Shown in pieces: positions 44,652-57,532 of a DNA stretch of 64,000 bases. Made by a program: the position numbers and the translations under genes. The notes under the pieces are model-generated. The model searched no databases. It saw only the letters and a program-made list of their open reading frames with translations, and was not told the origin of the DNA. Positions within the stretch are counted from its first letter, which is position 1; each line of letters opens with the position of its first letter. Source of the stretch: Portulaca oleracea (lineage: Eukaryota > Streptophyta > Magnoliopsida > Caryophyllales > Portulacaceae); the NCBI GenBank assembly GCA_029582165.1, contig CM055871.1, positions 29,930,802-29,994,801 of the forward strand. Direction: 5' to 3'.

Positions 44652-45893
44652 ATGTCGACTGAAGCAACCAATGAAACAGGACAAGGTTCTGGAATTGGTG
44701 GTGAGAGGACAGCAATTCCAGATATCTATAACAATGATCCACTCTATTTACAGAGCTCGGATCATCCTGGGTTACAAATTGTTAACATCAAGTTGAATGA
44801 GAACAACTTTCAGAAATGGAGTCGATCTGTAAAGATTGCACTTCGAAAAGGTCAAGCTAGGGTTTGTAACTGGCGAATGCAAGAAAGAGAGCTATCAAGG
44901 ATCTCTTGCTGAGCAGTGGATGAGGTGTGATAGTATGGTGATGAGTTGGATACTGAATTCAATGGTGTCTGACCTATCAGATTCCTTTCTATATGTTGAT
45001 TCTTCAAAAGAATTGTGGGAGGAACTAAATGAACGTTTTGGTCAGAGTAATGGACCTATGCTCTTTCAGCTAGAAAAGGAAATTGGAGAATTGTATCAAG
45101 GTAATAACTCAGTGGCTGTTTACTATACCAAGTTAAAACAACTTTGGGATGAATTGAGTGCTATGGCAAGTGTTCCAGAATGCACTTGTCCAGTTACTTG
45201 CCCTCATGGGAAACAAGTAGCTGATATGGAGCAGAGGAGAAGATTGCTACAGTTTTTGATGCACCTGAATGAAGATTATGAGGCCATTCGAGGGCAAATT
45301 TTGTTGATGGATCCCTTACCAACTGTCAACAAAGCGTACTCTTTGATTCAAAGAGCAGAGAGTCAGAAGCATGTCTTAGGATACATTCAAGCTGCAAATG
45401 AGGTGGCTGCTTATGCTTCAAAGCAGTCTGGCGGAGGAGAATCTGAAGCTAACCAGGCTCTCATGGCAAGGAATGCTTCATATGGAAAGAAGGATGGCAG
45501 GAAAAGTAAGAGCAATAAATTTTGCACTTATTGTCTGAAGTCAGGACATGAACGAGAGCAGTGCTTCAAATTGGTTGGATTTCCAGAGTGGTTCGAAAAA
45601 AAGAGGAATGCAAAGGTTGCAGCAACTGTCAATACTAATATGAAGGATAAGGAAACACCCCTTGGGAATACTATGGCTATGAACACTGTTGTGACTGCCA
45701 ACAATGCTCAGTTTGACATGAAGTTAATTCAAGCATTGGCTCAGCAAGTCATGAAATACTCAAAGGGAAAATTTCCAGATAATCAATCAGAGACAGAAAA
45801 TCACTATGCTCAATTTTTAGTGCTGTTAGTACTTGTTGTGCTAGTCAAATTAATGCCTCTACCTGGATTGTTGATACGGGGGCAAGTGATCAC
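44652..45893 (+). pseudogene. copia gag region, frame-broken
   Basis: The frame opens at ATG 44652 (MSTEATNETGQGSG) and runs through a DUF4219-like N-terminal part (LNENNFQKWSRSVKIAL). Near 44850 the reading frame changes by one base. The second frame continues through the UBN2-type gag domain (LWEELNERFGQSNG, then KLKQLWDEL) to a CCHC zinc knuckle, CTYCLKSGHEREQC, near residue 230 of that frame. Near 45825 the frame changes again before the protease. As in copia, gag and pol were presumably one polyprotein before these lesions. The host function would be RNA binding and particle assembly. Confidence 0.9.
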
Positions 45894-48800
45894 ATGACTT
45901 ATGATTTAAGCTTGTTTTCACATACTACTCATCTATCCCATCCTGTGCATGTTTCCATGCCAGATGGTACTATCAAAATAGTGAGCATTTGTAGTACTAT
46001 TCGTGTGACCTCCAACATAGTATTACACAAGGTCCTATATATACCTGACTTCAAATACAATCTCTTATCAGTTATCAAGCTGCTATCTGATCAGAAAATA
46101 TGCATCCACATGTATCCTGACCGATGTGTATTTCATGACCTTTTAAGTAAGCAAAACATAGCCGAAGCTCGGGTAGTGGCTGGATTATATAGGTTCACCC
46201 CTGATTCTGTGAAGTCAGAAGGAAGAAAGAGTTTTTTGATCAAGAATCAAGCAACTTTTGGGGACAGTTTGATGTCTAACAATAATGATGTCTCTCTTGC
46301 TGATTTACATGCTAGAATGGGTCATATTTCTATGTCCAAGCTGGAACACATACCTGATTTCAAGTCCATTGTAGACAAAAATTTTGAATGCGAAGTTTGT
46401 ATCCTAGCTAAGGCACATAGGTTGCCTTTTCATAGGAGTTCAATCAAGACCAAGTTTATTTTTCAACTTGTTCATATGGATCTGTGGGGTCCTTATAAAG
46501 TTGCAAATATAGAAGGTTCACATTATTTTCTTACTATCGTTGATGATTTTAGTAGATGTACTTGGACGCAATTATTGAGATCTAAGACCCAAGTTTTCAA
46601 GGTTATTGAGAATTTCTTCAATTTGGTGGAAAATCAATTCAATACTTCCATTAAAATTCTTCGAACTGACAATGGGTCTGAGTTCATCCAGCATACTTGT
46701 GCTTCATTCCTTGCCTCTAAAGGGGTTATTCATCAGAAATCAGTCGTCAGGTCTCCTCAGCAGAATGGGGTTGTAGAGAGAAAACACAAACATCTTTTGG
46801 AAGTAGCCAGGGCACTCAGATTTCATGCTGCTCTCCTAAATTTTTTTGGGGTGAATGTGTGTTGGCTGCTACACACATTATAAATAGGATGCCTATGGAA
46901 GCCTTGGGATGGAAAAGTCCATATGAAATGCTTTATAGGGAAAAGCCTGACATTTCTAATCTCAGAATTATCGGGTGTCAATGTTATGCTGTCAACACTG
47001 GTAGGAGGGACAAATTTGAGGCTAAGGCCAGAAAATGCATCTTTCTGGGATACACTTTTGGGGAGAAAGGCTATAAGGTCTATGATTTGGAGGACAAGAA
47101 AAATTTTCATAGTCGAGATTTGATTTTTCATGAACACATTTTTCCCTATAAAGCTCAAAAACTCCATATTGTGAAATCTGATTCTACAAACATTTGGCCC
47201 TCCATTGAGGAATTTGTTCTTGATGAAAATAGACAGCCTTCTACTGTCAGACAAGGCACAAAAGGCTCCACTTCCTCACCTTCTTCAGAGTCTACTGGCA
47301 TTCTAAGACAAGATGAATCTTGGGCTATTACTCCTAATTTTGTCTCTAATAATATTCCCAGTCATGCTCCTGACAGCAGCAGCAGTATGCCTACTAGTAG
47401 TCGTGCTGTTGAAGGCAATATTATTGAAGGAGGTCCTTTATTCAATAACACCATCTCAGGTGTTGATAATGATGTCACTAATGTTTCTACAAGTCCTCTT
47501 GCTAATCCTCCTGTTCGAAGGTCACAAAGAGCCAGGGAACCTCCTGGATGGCTAAAAGATTTTGTGCAGCATGATGATCGTCAACAAGCTAAGGTTGGCA
47601 GTGATCAGTCCCATAGTTTTGTAAGTCACATTCAGTATCCTCTATTTCAACCATCTGACATTGCTTTTCTTTCTGAAGACTTTGTCACATCTCTCATGAG
47701 CACAATACAGATCCATGAACCTACCACATATAGACAAGCTAAAGATGACCCTCAGTGGGTCAAGGCCATGAATGATGAACTCCAAGCTCTTGACGATAAT
47801 AATACTTGGATCCTCACTTGCCTTCCTCCTGGCAAGAAGGCTCTTACTTCGAAATGGGTCTACAGGATCAAGTTTAAACCAGATGGGACAGTAGAGAGAT
47901 ACAAAGCTCGATTGGTCATCCGAGGCTTTGAACAAATCAAGGATAAGGACTATAAACATACGTTTTCTCCAGTGGCCAAATTGACCATTGTACGAGTATT
48001 TATATCCATGGCCACCTCTATGGGTTAGCCCCTACATCAACTTGATATCAATAATGCCTTCTTACATGGCTTTATTGAGGAAGAAGTCTATATGCAACCA
48101 CCTAAAGGTTACCACAAAGCAACAGCGGGGCAAGTGTGTAAGCTCGAGCGTTTTCTATATGGACTCAAACAAGCATCACGACAATGGAACTTGGAACTTA
48201 CCAAGTTTCTCAAAAACCTTGGGTTTATTCAGTCCAAGGCTGATTATTCTTTGTTCACCAGAAGATATAAGGATCATTCTACGCATATTCTGGTATATGT
48301 CGATGATCTCTTGGTTACAGGAGATGATTCAGAAGGAATCATTGAAGTTAAAGAGAAGCTTCACAAAGCCTTTACCATTAAAGACCTTGGCATTGCTCGA
48401 TACTTCCTGGGAATTGAAATTTCCAGGTCTGATGAAGGAACTTTCCTGAATCAACGAAAGTATATTTTTGACATATTGATGAATGCAGGTCTTATTGCTG
48501 CGAAACCTGCTAAGTTTCCTATACCAGCTGGGCTCAAATTGTCTGCGGAATCTGGAGCACTTCTAGATGATCCTGAGACATATAGACGCATCATTGGAAG
48601 GTTATTATACCTCAATATTACAAGGCCAGACATCTCATATGTTACACAACATTTGAGTCAGTTTGTTCATGCCCCTCGGCTCCCTCACTACAATGTCGCT
48701 ATTCATGTTTTAAGGTATTTAAAAGGAACCATTCACAAGGGTCTCTTCTTCAGGAAAGACTCCAGTTTTCAAATTGAGGGGTACTGTGACTCAGATTGGG

Positions 48801-49255
48801 GTGGTTGCCCTATGTCAGCTCGATCCTTGACGGGGTACTGTATTTTTATAGGCACTAATTTGGTCTCATGGAAGACTAAAAAGCAGAAAACGGTCTCGAA
48901 ATCATCTGCGGAAGCAGAATACCGATCCATGTCTGCTACTGTTTTTGAGCTCCAATGGATCACTTATTTACTTACTGATCTTGGGCTCTCTTTTTCTCTG
49001 CCGATTACTTTGCATTGTGACAACAAAGCCGCCATTCACATTGCCACAAATCCGGTGTTTCATGAAAGAACCAAGCATTTGAACATTGATTGTCACTACA
49101 CGAGGGATAAACTTGTTGAAGGATTTCTTCATCTTGAGCATGTGAAATCCAGAGAGCAATTGGCGGATATTCTAACCAAACCCCTTGGTAAAATTCCTCA
49201 TTCCTATCTCTCTGCAAGGATGGGTTTGTTGGATTCACCACCAAATCCACCTTGA
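45852..49255 (+). pseudogene. copia pol region (PR-IN-RT-RH), broken
   Basis: Protease: the DTGAS active-site motif lies at about 45876-45890, in the frame that continues at 45894. Integrase: an H..H..C..C zinc-binding segment (near LHARMGHIS, CEVC), then catalytic residues in MDLWGP, RTDNGSEF and VVERKH (D, D, E). Near 46845 the frame changes by one base, and the new frame runs from 46859. Reverse transcriptase: KWVYRIKFKPDG, then an amber TAG at 48026-48028, then AFLHG and the YVDD catalytic motif near 48300. RNase H: CDSDWGG, SSAEAEYRS, and a C-terminal domain ending at TGA 49253-49255. Apart from these breaks the motifs are well kept, so decay is fairly recent. Confidence 0.92.
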
Positions 49256-49263
49256 GGAGGGGA

Positions 49264-49461
49264 TGTTGAGAAGTTGTTATTAGATATTTTTGGTGGTTAT
49301 AGATTTTGTTATAGATTTTTGGATTTGTTAATAACTTCCTGATATTCTTTTTCTGTTAAGAGCTGCTGTGCTCCAGCTGTACACTTGTATATATTTACCC
49401 CTGCATACTTGCAGAATGATATAACACATACATACAAATCCTCAAACAACCTTTTTCTTCA
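49264..49461 (+). repeat. copia right LTR
   Basis: 198 bp, directly after the polypurine tract. It carries the GAGCTGCTGTGCTCCAGCTG form of the variable block, where the left LTR has an AT-richer, shorter form. Confidence 0.95.
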
Positions 49462-49466
49462 TACTT

Positions 49467-50021
49467 TTCTTGTATTCTCTACTTAAGTTACTTTCATTGT
49501 CCTCACTAATAACTAGCATTAAATAATATGAGCAATGTATGGAAAAAATTTCACTAATTTAGTCTAACTTATTTTTATGACCGTTCCTTTTTTTAATTAA
49601 CACAAAATTATAAAATATTTTTTAATTATAGTTTATTTACAAAAAATTATAATTAAGTGTTTTTAAAATATTTTTTTATTAGGCTTGAACGTAGAGTTAA
49701 TATATTTAAATTTTAAACTTTTGAAAAAAATTAATTAAGAGAATATTTTATAATTTTTACTAAATAAAGGAAATAAACAATTGAGATAAAATTTGACACA
49801 TATACAAATGAGTTACGTTTTAATTATGGTGGTTATCATACTGAAGTTACCAACTAACATAAATTTTTCCTTTTTTTTAGAAATATATTACAATAGTTAT
49901 CAATCAAATTAATAACTAATGATCAATTGAGATATCTACGAACAATTTTACTATTATTAATTCATTATTATATATTTGTTGAATTAGTTTATGAACCTAA
50001 TTTCCCAGTAGCGAGAAGCTC
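49467..50021. other. AT-rich spacer
   Basis: Very AT-rich with no coding signal. Confidence 0.35.
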
Positions 50022-50865
50022 TTGGGGGGGAGGGTCTTCAACGGTCATATTAGAGTATTGAGTAAAGGGTATGAGACCATGTATGGTGGTTTTGGGTTTG
50101 GGAATGGTAACAGTGGTGAAGAGTTTATTCTGAAATTTGCAGTTGCTTGCGATTTATTTGTTGTAAATTCATGGTTTAAGAAGAAGCGGAGTTATTTGGT
50201 GACGTTTTCAAATGGTTCGTCCAAGACGCATATTGATTATTATTTTCTAACCAGACTTGGTGATCGGGCGACTTGTAAGGACTACAAATTGTTGCATAAC
50301 AAAGAATTGACGGCGACGCATAAACTTTTGGTCGTAGATTGGAGGAAAAGAACTTTAAACGGAACAGTAGGGCTGGTGGGGTGTTTCAATATCAACTTGT
50401 AGAGGTTGGATATAAAAAGTGTAGAGTCACTAAAGGAACGAGTAAAAGAAGAGGACCTATGGATGTCAAGAGAGGATGGAGTCAATAGGTGGGAGAAAAA
50501 GGCTGAGTTTATTTGAAGAACGAGTAAGGATCTACCTGGAGTCTCCCGAAATGGCGGGGTTCATATGAGGGGCATGGTAGTGGAATGACAGAGTGAAAGC
50601 GAGGGTAAAGGAGAAGCATGGTAGCTAATATGAAGGATAAGTTGAGAGAGACTAGACTCGTATAGTTTAGACATGTCTGTAGGAGAAGTGAGGATATATG
50701 CCCCTATTAGGACCCCCCCCCCCAGGCGTCGAGGATGAGGAAGACCTAAGAAGTCCATGAGAGATGTGATTAGAGTAGATTTGAAGCATCAAGGATTATC
50801 AGAGGGCATGACATCAGACAGAATACTGTGGAGAGTCCGCACGAGGGTGGTAGGGTAAGGTTGGC
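50022..50865 (+). pseudogene. RTE-type LINE remnant, RT deleted
   Basis: The frame at 50022-50402 matches the C-terminal part of an apurinic-type endonuclease domain of RTE-clade LINEs: a GHIRVLSKGYETMYGGFGFG-like stretch, then ACDLFVVNSWFKKK and SKTHIDYYF. After about 230 bases of broken sequence, pieces typical of the RTE C-terminus follow (about 50640-50860): GRPKKSMRDVIRVDLK and GLSEGMTSDRILWR. The whole reverse transcriptase is missing between them, so the copy has a large internal deletion. A poly-C run near 50715 lies in the C-terminal part. There are multiple stops, so it is dead. Confidence 0.7.
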
Positions 50866-51560
50866 TATTACGGTAATTTTTTTTACCTTGGTACGTTGGC
50901 GTGTGTCCTATTTGATACATTTTGCTTTTCCTCAACCACTTAAGGCGCATAGGTATGCATATCTTTACTTGTGCGACTTTCTTAATTTCTGCTCATTCTT
51001 TGTTTTCTAGTTGTTTTCATTTTGAGTTTCTATTAGTTTGTACTTTAGTTTCAAAGTGGTTTTACGAAAGATTTTTGTGTGTCCGTAGAAATCAGTCTCT
51101 TCGTGGACTTTATTTCATGTGGGGAAGGTCGACTACATCTGCATCTCCTAAACCATGCTCATGTATGAAGGGGAGGTTGTTGAGATTCACTAATGAATAA
51201 AATGGCTCACATGGAAAAAATAAATTAGTTTTAAAATGAAACCTTTACTTAACTTGTTGTCATCGGCTTTGCCTAATGTAGTCTCCTTCTTAGTGTTACG
51301 AGGGGTTCTCATTTAATTTATATATATCATGTTATTTCCTTTTATTTTCTGATACATGATGATACTTTTATTTATGGATAAATCTCAACACTATCAAATA
51401 ATCTACCCGTTCATTCTTAATCGATGATTTGCACATATATAATTGGGCTTATTGTATATAAAACTATCATTATTACACTTGTTCTTCTTAACATTCCCAT
51501 CAAGATCGTGACACCTCATGACATCTAGTACTTTATTCATAATCTCAACATAGATTAATA
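50866..51560. other. spacer
   Basis: AT-rich after about 51200. It may include the LINE's 3' untranslated region, but the tail is not identifiable. No gene is seen. Confidence 0.3.
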
Positions 51561-51563
51561 TTA

Positions 51564-51803
51564 GGGTGTGTTTGGTTGATCAATAATCCCGTGAAAATGG
51601 TCAATTTTCTTGGGTTGACTTATTTTCTCCATGTTTGGATGCGGGTTGACTTCGGGAAAGTTTTCACGATGGGTCCACCATTTTCTACATTTTCTAGGGA
51701 AGATTTCTCTTAGGGGGCTAAGGGAAATTTTTCCCAGGGAAATCTTCCCATGGGAAATTTTCCCCGAAAAAAATTTCCCTAAGATTCCTACCAAACACTC
51801 CCT
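51564..51803. mobile_element. Tourist-like MITE (PIF/Harbinger)
   Basis: 240 bp. Left end GGGTGTGTTTGGTTG; reverse complement of right end AGGGAGTGTTTGGTAGG. TTA flanks both sides (51561-51563 and 51804-51806). The interior is made of complementary GGGAAA and TTTCCC words. It is the better-preserved sister of the 7787-8030 copy. Confidence 0.75.
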
Positions 51804-51806
51804 TTA

Positions 51807-52895
51807 GTGAATATTCCTGTATAATTTGAATTTTAATTAGTAGTTAGAGCTTAATTACATCATTCATATATATAATTAACCTTAGAAAAACACTCTAGAG
51901 AAACCAGATGTTTGCTAGGTAGGAAGGTAGCTAGATAATGGGACATTTTGACCTAGCTAGGTGATTGATAGACAGACACATAAAGAGACTATTAGGTTTG
52001 ATTCGTATTTGGATTAGGTGATCGGTGGTGATATATTCATGAAAAACATGAACAATAAGAAGGGTAGTGAATGGTGACGTGTCACCTTCTAATCTTCTAT
52101 TCCATTCCCTGCCAATCCATTTCATGAATTAATCCTCACACGCGTCATACTCTTCCTATATTATCATCAATCAAATTATTAAAATAACAAATATTCAATG
52201 TGATGTGGTGGTATTGTATGTAGTCTTATATATTAGCCTTTGGAGTTAAAGTGGGTGAGATAACGCACACTGACCTGTTACATTGTAACAATCTACTTCA
52301 TTCTACGTGGCAGATTATTATTTGTTTGTTTTTAAAAACCCACCTTTGACTGCATTTATCATTTTATTCATCATTTGCTATCACCTTCCTAATCTGCCAA
52401 ATAACTCACCCCTTTTTTTCTTTTTTGTTTTTGGGGCTCTTCGTCTTTTGTCTTTACTCTTTAGTCCCACCTCTTCAACGATCAACAACGAGCTCCTTTA
52501 TTAGCTCCTTTTTCCCTTTTCTTTTGGGGATAAATTCATCAATAATCAAATTTTAAAGTGGACGGTAAGCAAACTCTTGGATTAATTGAATGTATATACT
52601 TCGATTTGTTTTTAATTCTTTTTTATATTATAATTTTTAGATCTGCGTAATGCCTAATGATCTTTATAGTATTTGTAAATTTGTATTAGTTGTAAAATCT
52701 ATTCGTAATAGCATTGATATGAATTACAACTAACCAATATACAATTTTAAAAAATATAGCAATATTCAATCATTTTGGAAGTATCGACAAAGTTTATTAC
52801 TTCTTAAAATTCATTTGTATTAGTTTTACTAATGTAAATTATAGCTATTTGTGCCAAGATAATACATATTTAGCTTAATCAAAAATTGAACGTTG

Positions 52896-52946
<51 letters not shown>

Positions 52947-52975
52947 AAAGTTTATTAACATATATGATATAACGA
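51807..52975. other. spacer with (AT)n run
   Basis: No gene. A TA dinucleotide run fills about 52900-52943. Around 52430-52565 there is a CT-rich stretch ending at a GTAAGC that could be a non-coding first exon, but nothing downstream supports it. The rest is AT-rich. Confidence 0.35.
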
Positions 52976-53158
52976 AGGGGAACCTTTGTCGTAACAGTTG
53001 AGTTATTGTCATATGATAATGAGATCACGGGTTTGAATCCTGCAAGCAGCCTATTGCAAAAATGCATGGTAAAATTTGCATACATTACACCATTGTGGTA
53101 GGACCCTTCCCCTAACCTCGCTTGCAGAGAAGCCTTGTGCACCGGACTGCTCTTTTTA
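52976..53158 (+). mobile_element. Au-type SINE
   Basis: About 183 bp. A tRNA-like head contains a B box, GGTTTGAATCC (53030-53040), with GTAACAGTTGAG upstream. The body has the family phrases GCAAAAATGCATGGTAA, CATTACACC(A)TTGTGG, GACCCTTCCCC and TTGTGCACCGGACTG, and it ends in a short T run, all as in Au SINEs of plants. The B box is one base away from the tRNA consensus. Transcription by RNA polymerase III is expected for the family; activity of this copy is unknown. Confidence 0.85.
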
Positions 53159-53271
53159 CTAATGTGTATGATAAATCATCTATTTTTTTATTAAGGGAAA
53201 AAATTCAACAATAGTTTCTCTGTTTTGTTGGTTTTTCAAATTGTTTTTGAAATGATTTTGTTTTCGATTTC

Positions 53272-53662
53272 GGCCCTGTTCGGCAAAATTAGTGTTTTAG
53301 ATAGTGGATAGCGGTTTAAGCAGCGGATAGCGGTTTAAGTAGCGGATAGCGGATGACTGTTCAAATGAGAATTGTGTTCGGTAAATTTAACGGTTCAATT
53401 AGCATATTAATGTGAATTGACAAAAAAGGGTATCAATAATTTCCAAAAGATAAAATTTATAAAGGGTATTTTTTGACTGAAAAATATGAAACGCTACTCC
53501 AAACGCTAAACGTTAACTTTATTAGCGTTTCACAAAACGCTCCTCAAAGCGCTAAACGTTTCTCAAAACGCTAGTTTACCGAACGCTAATATTTATGCAA
53601 TTAGAGTTTTGACTTGGTCAAAATGCTAAACGCTACCCCAAATGCTAATGCCGAACACAGCC
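53272..53662. mobile_element. Harbinger-like MITE, family CGGATAGCGG, copy C
   Basis: 391 bp, closely like copy A at 28822-29219: left end GGCCCTGTTCGGC, reverse complement of right end GGCTGTGTTCGGC, tandem GCGGATAGCGGTTTAAG units on the left and AAACGCTAAACG on the right. It is flanked by TTC on both sides (53269-53271 and 53663-53665), a 3-bp duplication. Confidence 0.78.
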
Positions 53663-53665
53663 TTC

Positions 53666-54866
53666 AAAAGGTTTTCATCTTTTGGTCCCATTGGAAATAG
53701 TCTCTTCACAAACTCCAATACATGAGGGATGCTAATTACATCTGAATCCGTTCATACCCCGGGTTTTCAAGTGTTTTATTCACTCAACGTGAAAGAGTTC
53801 CTTGCTGCATCCATGACTTAGGCTCAAAGGTCATTCACTAAAGAGATATGGTAGAGGACAAATTAAACTATCATTCAAACTAGCTTGAACCATTAACTAA
53901 AGCTTTTAGTTGAGATGGTTCCACTTTAAAATATGCTTAGAAATAGTCAAACTCACATTATGAACTTTCATTTTAGTATACTAAAAAATCAAGTCCAATA
54001 AAATGCTACAATGAAATTTTTTAGGTCATAATTGATTTGTTCAATTTTATCCCGTTACCAAAACCAAGAAATATATTAAGGACCTGTTCATTTCAACTTA
54101 GGATAAATATTTATCATCAACATTCAACATTGTTTATCACTAATACACACTATTCAGCACTAATTGACACTAATCAGCACGGATCAACGTTTTCAACTCT
54201 TAAATTTTTTTAATAATTATGTGGTTAATTGCCAATGAATAAATCAGATAATAAAAGTAAATATTACAATTACAATTTTTCTACTTATATATTAATTTGA
54301 TTATTATAGGGTTATGCTAAATACATAAAATACAATAATACATAAAAGATGATAAATATGTTATCTTTTCTAGCTTTTCTTCTTGTACAGGCAATTACGA
54401 ATATAATACATGAATATTTTTAGTATTTGACAAGGACAGTCATATATTATAGTCATATATGAAATACAAAGTCTATAGCTTATAAGTTGTCAATACATAT
54501 CTCATAATTCCCTTGAAAAGCAAGGACACCATGTCTAAAACATAAACAGTCAATAGATTATAAGCAACATGCATGCTCATGTTTCATGCATAATGATCAA
54601 GTTCAAGGTCAATTGAATAATATTATAAATTTTGGGGTTGATACCTTCAATAATTACTAGGGTAGTTCCCTATTATGATAATATATATCATCTTCGATAT
54701 TATTTATATGAATCATCAAATTATAACACAAAGCTAATAAAAAAGCAATAAAATTACTAAACACATCAATTTCATTAAAAGAAATACAGAGATGATATGG
54801 AACTAACTTACTTGAAATTGGCAACATAGACTTGAAGAAGATGCAGACGACAACGACAGAAGAGAT
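53666..54866. other. AT-rich spacer
   Basis: AT-rich. A CACTAAT(n)CAGCACTAATTGACACT-like cluster lies near 54130-54185. I see no gene. Confidence 0.3.
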
Positions 54867-54867
54867 T

Positions 54868-55327
54868 TCTTTTTTTTTGATGAAAACCGCTAAACGAGCG
54901 GAGTTATTCATTATCATTCAAGAAACAAAACATATCATCTTGGGCCAAGGATAGAGATTCCTCGGGACCCTCCTCCAACCAGACTCGAACAGACGAGTTA
55001 TAAGGTTGAAGGTGAGCAAGACAATGGGCTACTCTATTTCCTGCTCGAGATACATGATGCCATGAAATATAATTAAAATATCTAGCTAGGACAAGAATTT
55101 CTCCTACAATTATCGCTATTGAGCTATCTCCAGTGAAACTTTTTTGGATTTTGCTTATGAGAGGCGCACAATCTCCTTCAACCATGATTGATCTTAAACC
55201 CGAGTCCCAGGCACATTGCATCCCAAACAAACAGGCTCCTGCTTCCTCAAGTTCAAGGGTAGAGAAGCCTGGAGACTGCTTGGTTCCAGCAGCTACAATC
55301 TCCCCTTCATATATAGATAATATTTTG
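54868..55327 (-). pseudogene. 5'-truncated LINE, RNase H domain end
   Basis: On the minus strand a frame of at least 108 codons (55230-54904), extendable upstream to about 55315, matches the RNase H-like domain found at the C-terminus of plant L1-type LINE ORF2: LEEAGACLFGMQCAWDSG, then IMVEGDCAPLI, then WHHVSRAGNRVAHCLAH. It ends in a stop at 54904. Poly(A) lies just beyond (a T run at about 54868-54880 on the + strand). Length and tail fit a 5'-truncated LINE insertion. A stand-alone RNase H-like gene is less likely. Confidence 0.75.
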
Positions 55328-57532
55328 GAGTGGAGATGAAGTAAAATAATTAGGGTAAGAATAGGGAGGGGGGAAAAATTGGAGAGACTCTCACCTGAAG
55401 TTAGGGCTTGGGTGAGATGTTGGAAATCATGATATTCTAAAAAGAAAGGAAATAAAAAGAAATTGCCATTTTTTTCTCATTAATTCTAATATAGTTATTG
55501 AAAATTCATAATATATTATACTATTAGTAAAGAATATAACTATTCATAATTATTTTGAATCTATCCCTACTAGTTATTTTTGAGCAATTTGAAAACATTT
55601 CTTACGGCTCAACATTTAACTCAATTACACGTACAATATTTCAAAACACTCATTGTAAATGCTTAACCGAACATATGCCATTAAGAATGTATAATGGATT
55701 GAAAGCCATGGAAAGAATACTACCAAAAGAGAGAAAAAAGTGTGAAATATCTAAAACCTCAAGTTTTGAACAGTAAGTATTAGCCACAGGTATACATATG
55801 GATGAGTTTGTATAACTTTTTTTTTAGCGTAAAAGGGCATCTTTTTGGCTCACCACAGGACAATCAGGAGACTGAATCAATCAACAAAGTTTTAAAGAAA
55901 AGGTTAAAAAATTTAGAATGGAAAAGGAGGGATGGATGGTGATGATTGATGAGTGATATTTGTTTGGTATAAAGAAAAAGGTGGATTCCTAGTAACTTCG
56001 AGTGAGGGCCTGTCCCGGCCCGGCCCTTACCCAACTGCTTCACCTGCATATGCATATCATATTCAATATCCATGCTTCATATATATCTGTCATCCAGTGC
56101 TACTAAAAGTTTGGGTTCAAGTAAATTCGAGTTAGTTAAATTTGGAAAAAAATTTCATATTTAAATCTAATTTTATTTCGGATCAAATAATTAGGACAAA
56201 ACTAAAATCAGGTTTAAAGAATAGAAAAAATAAAAATTTTATGTCTAAATATTTGATCATTTCAGTCAATTTTAAAATCCAAACGAAAAATCTATGTCAG
56301 GATCAGATAGTTCGGATATTCCAATTGGACAACATTTTGCTAGCTCTACCAAATCAGTTGCCTTGCCTACCGGGTGGGTATTGTCGGAGTCGGGCCATCA
56401 ATGATATCATCCATCCAGATTAACTGCATCCGAGAAAAGGTAAAGTAAAAGTAGGCGGTAGAAGTCGGCTCCCAGCAGTCAAACTTTTTGGACTCCCCTT
56501 GACCCCACTCCTAACTTGTTCTGGCACTCTGTACGGTCCGACCTAAAACAAACTATCTTTTTACTCTTTACTGTACCGTCCGCGGTTTTTTGCTTATTGC
56601 TTATGTGATTATGTCAAATGTTCTTCCACTCCGGTTAAGGAATATATCGTTTTTAAATTGGTTTTAAGCCTTTAATGGATCGGCATCGTATGATGTACAT
56701 GTGTTTTATATTAATTTATCATCATTTATTCAAATTTATCCAAATTTAATATAATTTTTTTAAAAAAATAATCACTCTAAAAAATATAATTTTCCAAAAA
56801 AAATCATAATTTATCATAACTTGTTTCAATTTATGCTAGTTATTCATCTAAACCTGAAAATAACCTGATCAAACGATTTTTAATATTATGATATTCTTCT
56901 ACAATGGTAAATTATGTTTATTTTTATTTTTATTATATCTTATCATATCTTACCTTATCACAACTTACTTTAATCTCTAAAAAAATCTCAAATCAATATC
57001 ATTTTATTTTATTTTATTTACTTTTTCTTTTATTACCAATATTATTTTACCTAATTTAATCCTATCTCATTAAATAGCAGGGCCTTTATTAAAATATTTG
57101 CACAATGGAAAAATCATTTGTAGAAATAACATAAAATATTTTTCCATTTGATAAAATTGTTACATCATAAATGTTATTATCAAAATAATTATATATAACT
57201 TTTACTACTCGATAGTATTAATTAAATAATTAAAAATAAATTAACAGATACAAGTGCATGTTTTGGTACATACATAATTTTAAATAAATCAACTAAAAAT
57301 AATTAAATAGATATCTAACAAATTAATTATAATATTTTTTAATTAGTTGATAGTGCAATATCGTATTGCAAATGTCCACGCTACAATCAAGTACGTAAAA
57401 ATATAAAATTTGTTAATCACTTGAAAAAATAAGTACTAAGAATAAATTTTTGTGCATTAGACCAAACTTACTTGTACATTTTAAGTAGTACGCTTCTTTA
57501 CATATTCTACTTTAAACAAACTTTTGCTATCT
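55328..57532. other. AT-rich spacer
   Basis: AT-rich, with a slightly GC-richer patch at about 56340-56600. No gene, RNA or paired repeat ends are recognised. Open frames of 60-93 codons lack any domain. Confidence 0.3.

Larger units (their letters stand above)
44349..49461 (+). mobile_element. Ty1/copia LTR retrotransposon, coding-defective
   Basis: 5113 bp with LTRs at 44349-44543 (195 bp) and 49264-49461 (198 bp), both TGTTGAGAAG...TTCTTCA. A perfect TSD TACTT lies at 44344-44348 and 49462-49466. The primer-binding site TGGTATCAGAGCA follows the left LTR directly (44544-44556), matching the 3' end of initiator tRNA-Met. A polypurine tract (GAGGAGGGGA) precedes the right LTR. Domain order is gag, protease, integrase, reverse transcriptase, RNase H, which is copia. 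The short LTRs suggest an Ale-type lineage, but this is a guess. Three frame breaks and one amber codon interrupt the coding region, so it cannot move on its own. It is described here only as found. Confidence 0.95.

Noticed and set aside
46823..47254. 143-codon antisense frame in the copia element
   Set aside because: It lies opposite to well-defined integrase and RT coding sequence and has no domain.
52430..52565. Possible non-coding first exon ending at GTAAGC
   Set aside because: No downstream exon or coding sequence was found within the following kilobases.
53030..53040. tRNA-like B box, considered as a tRNA gene
   Set aside because: There is no cloverleaf around it. The following sequence is that of an Au SINE.
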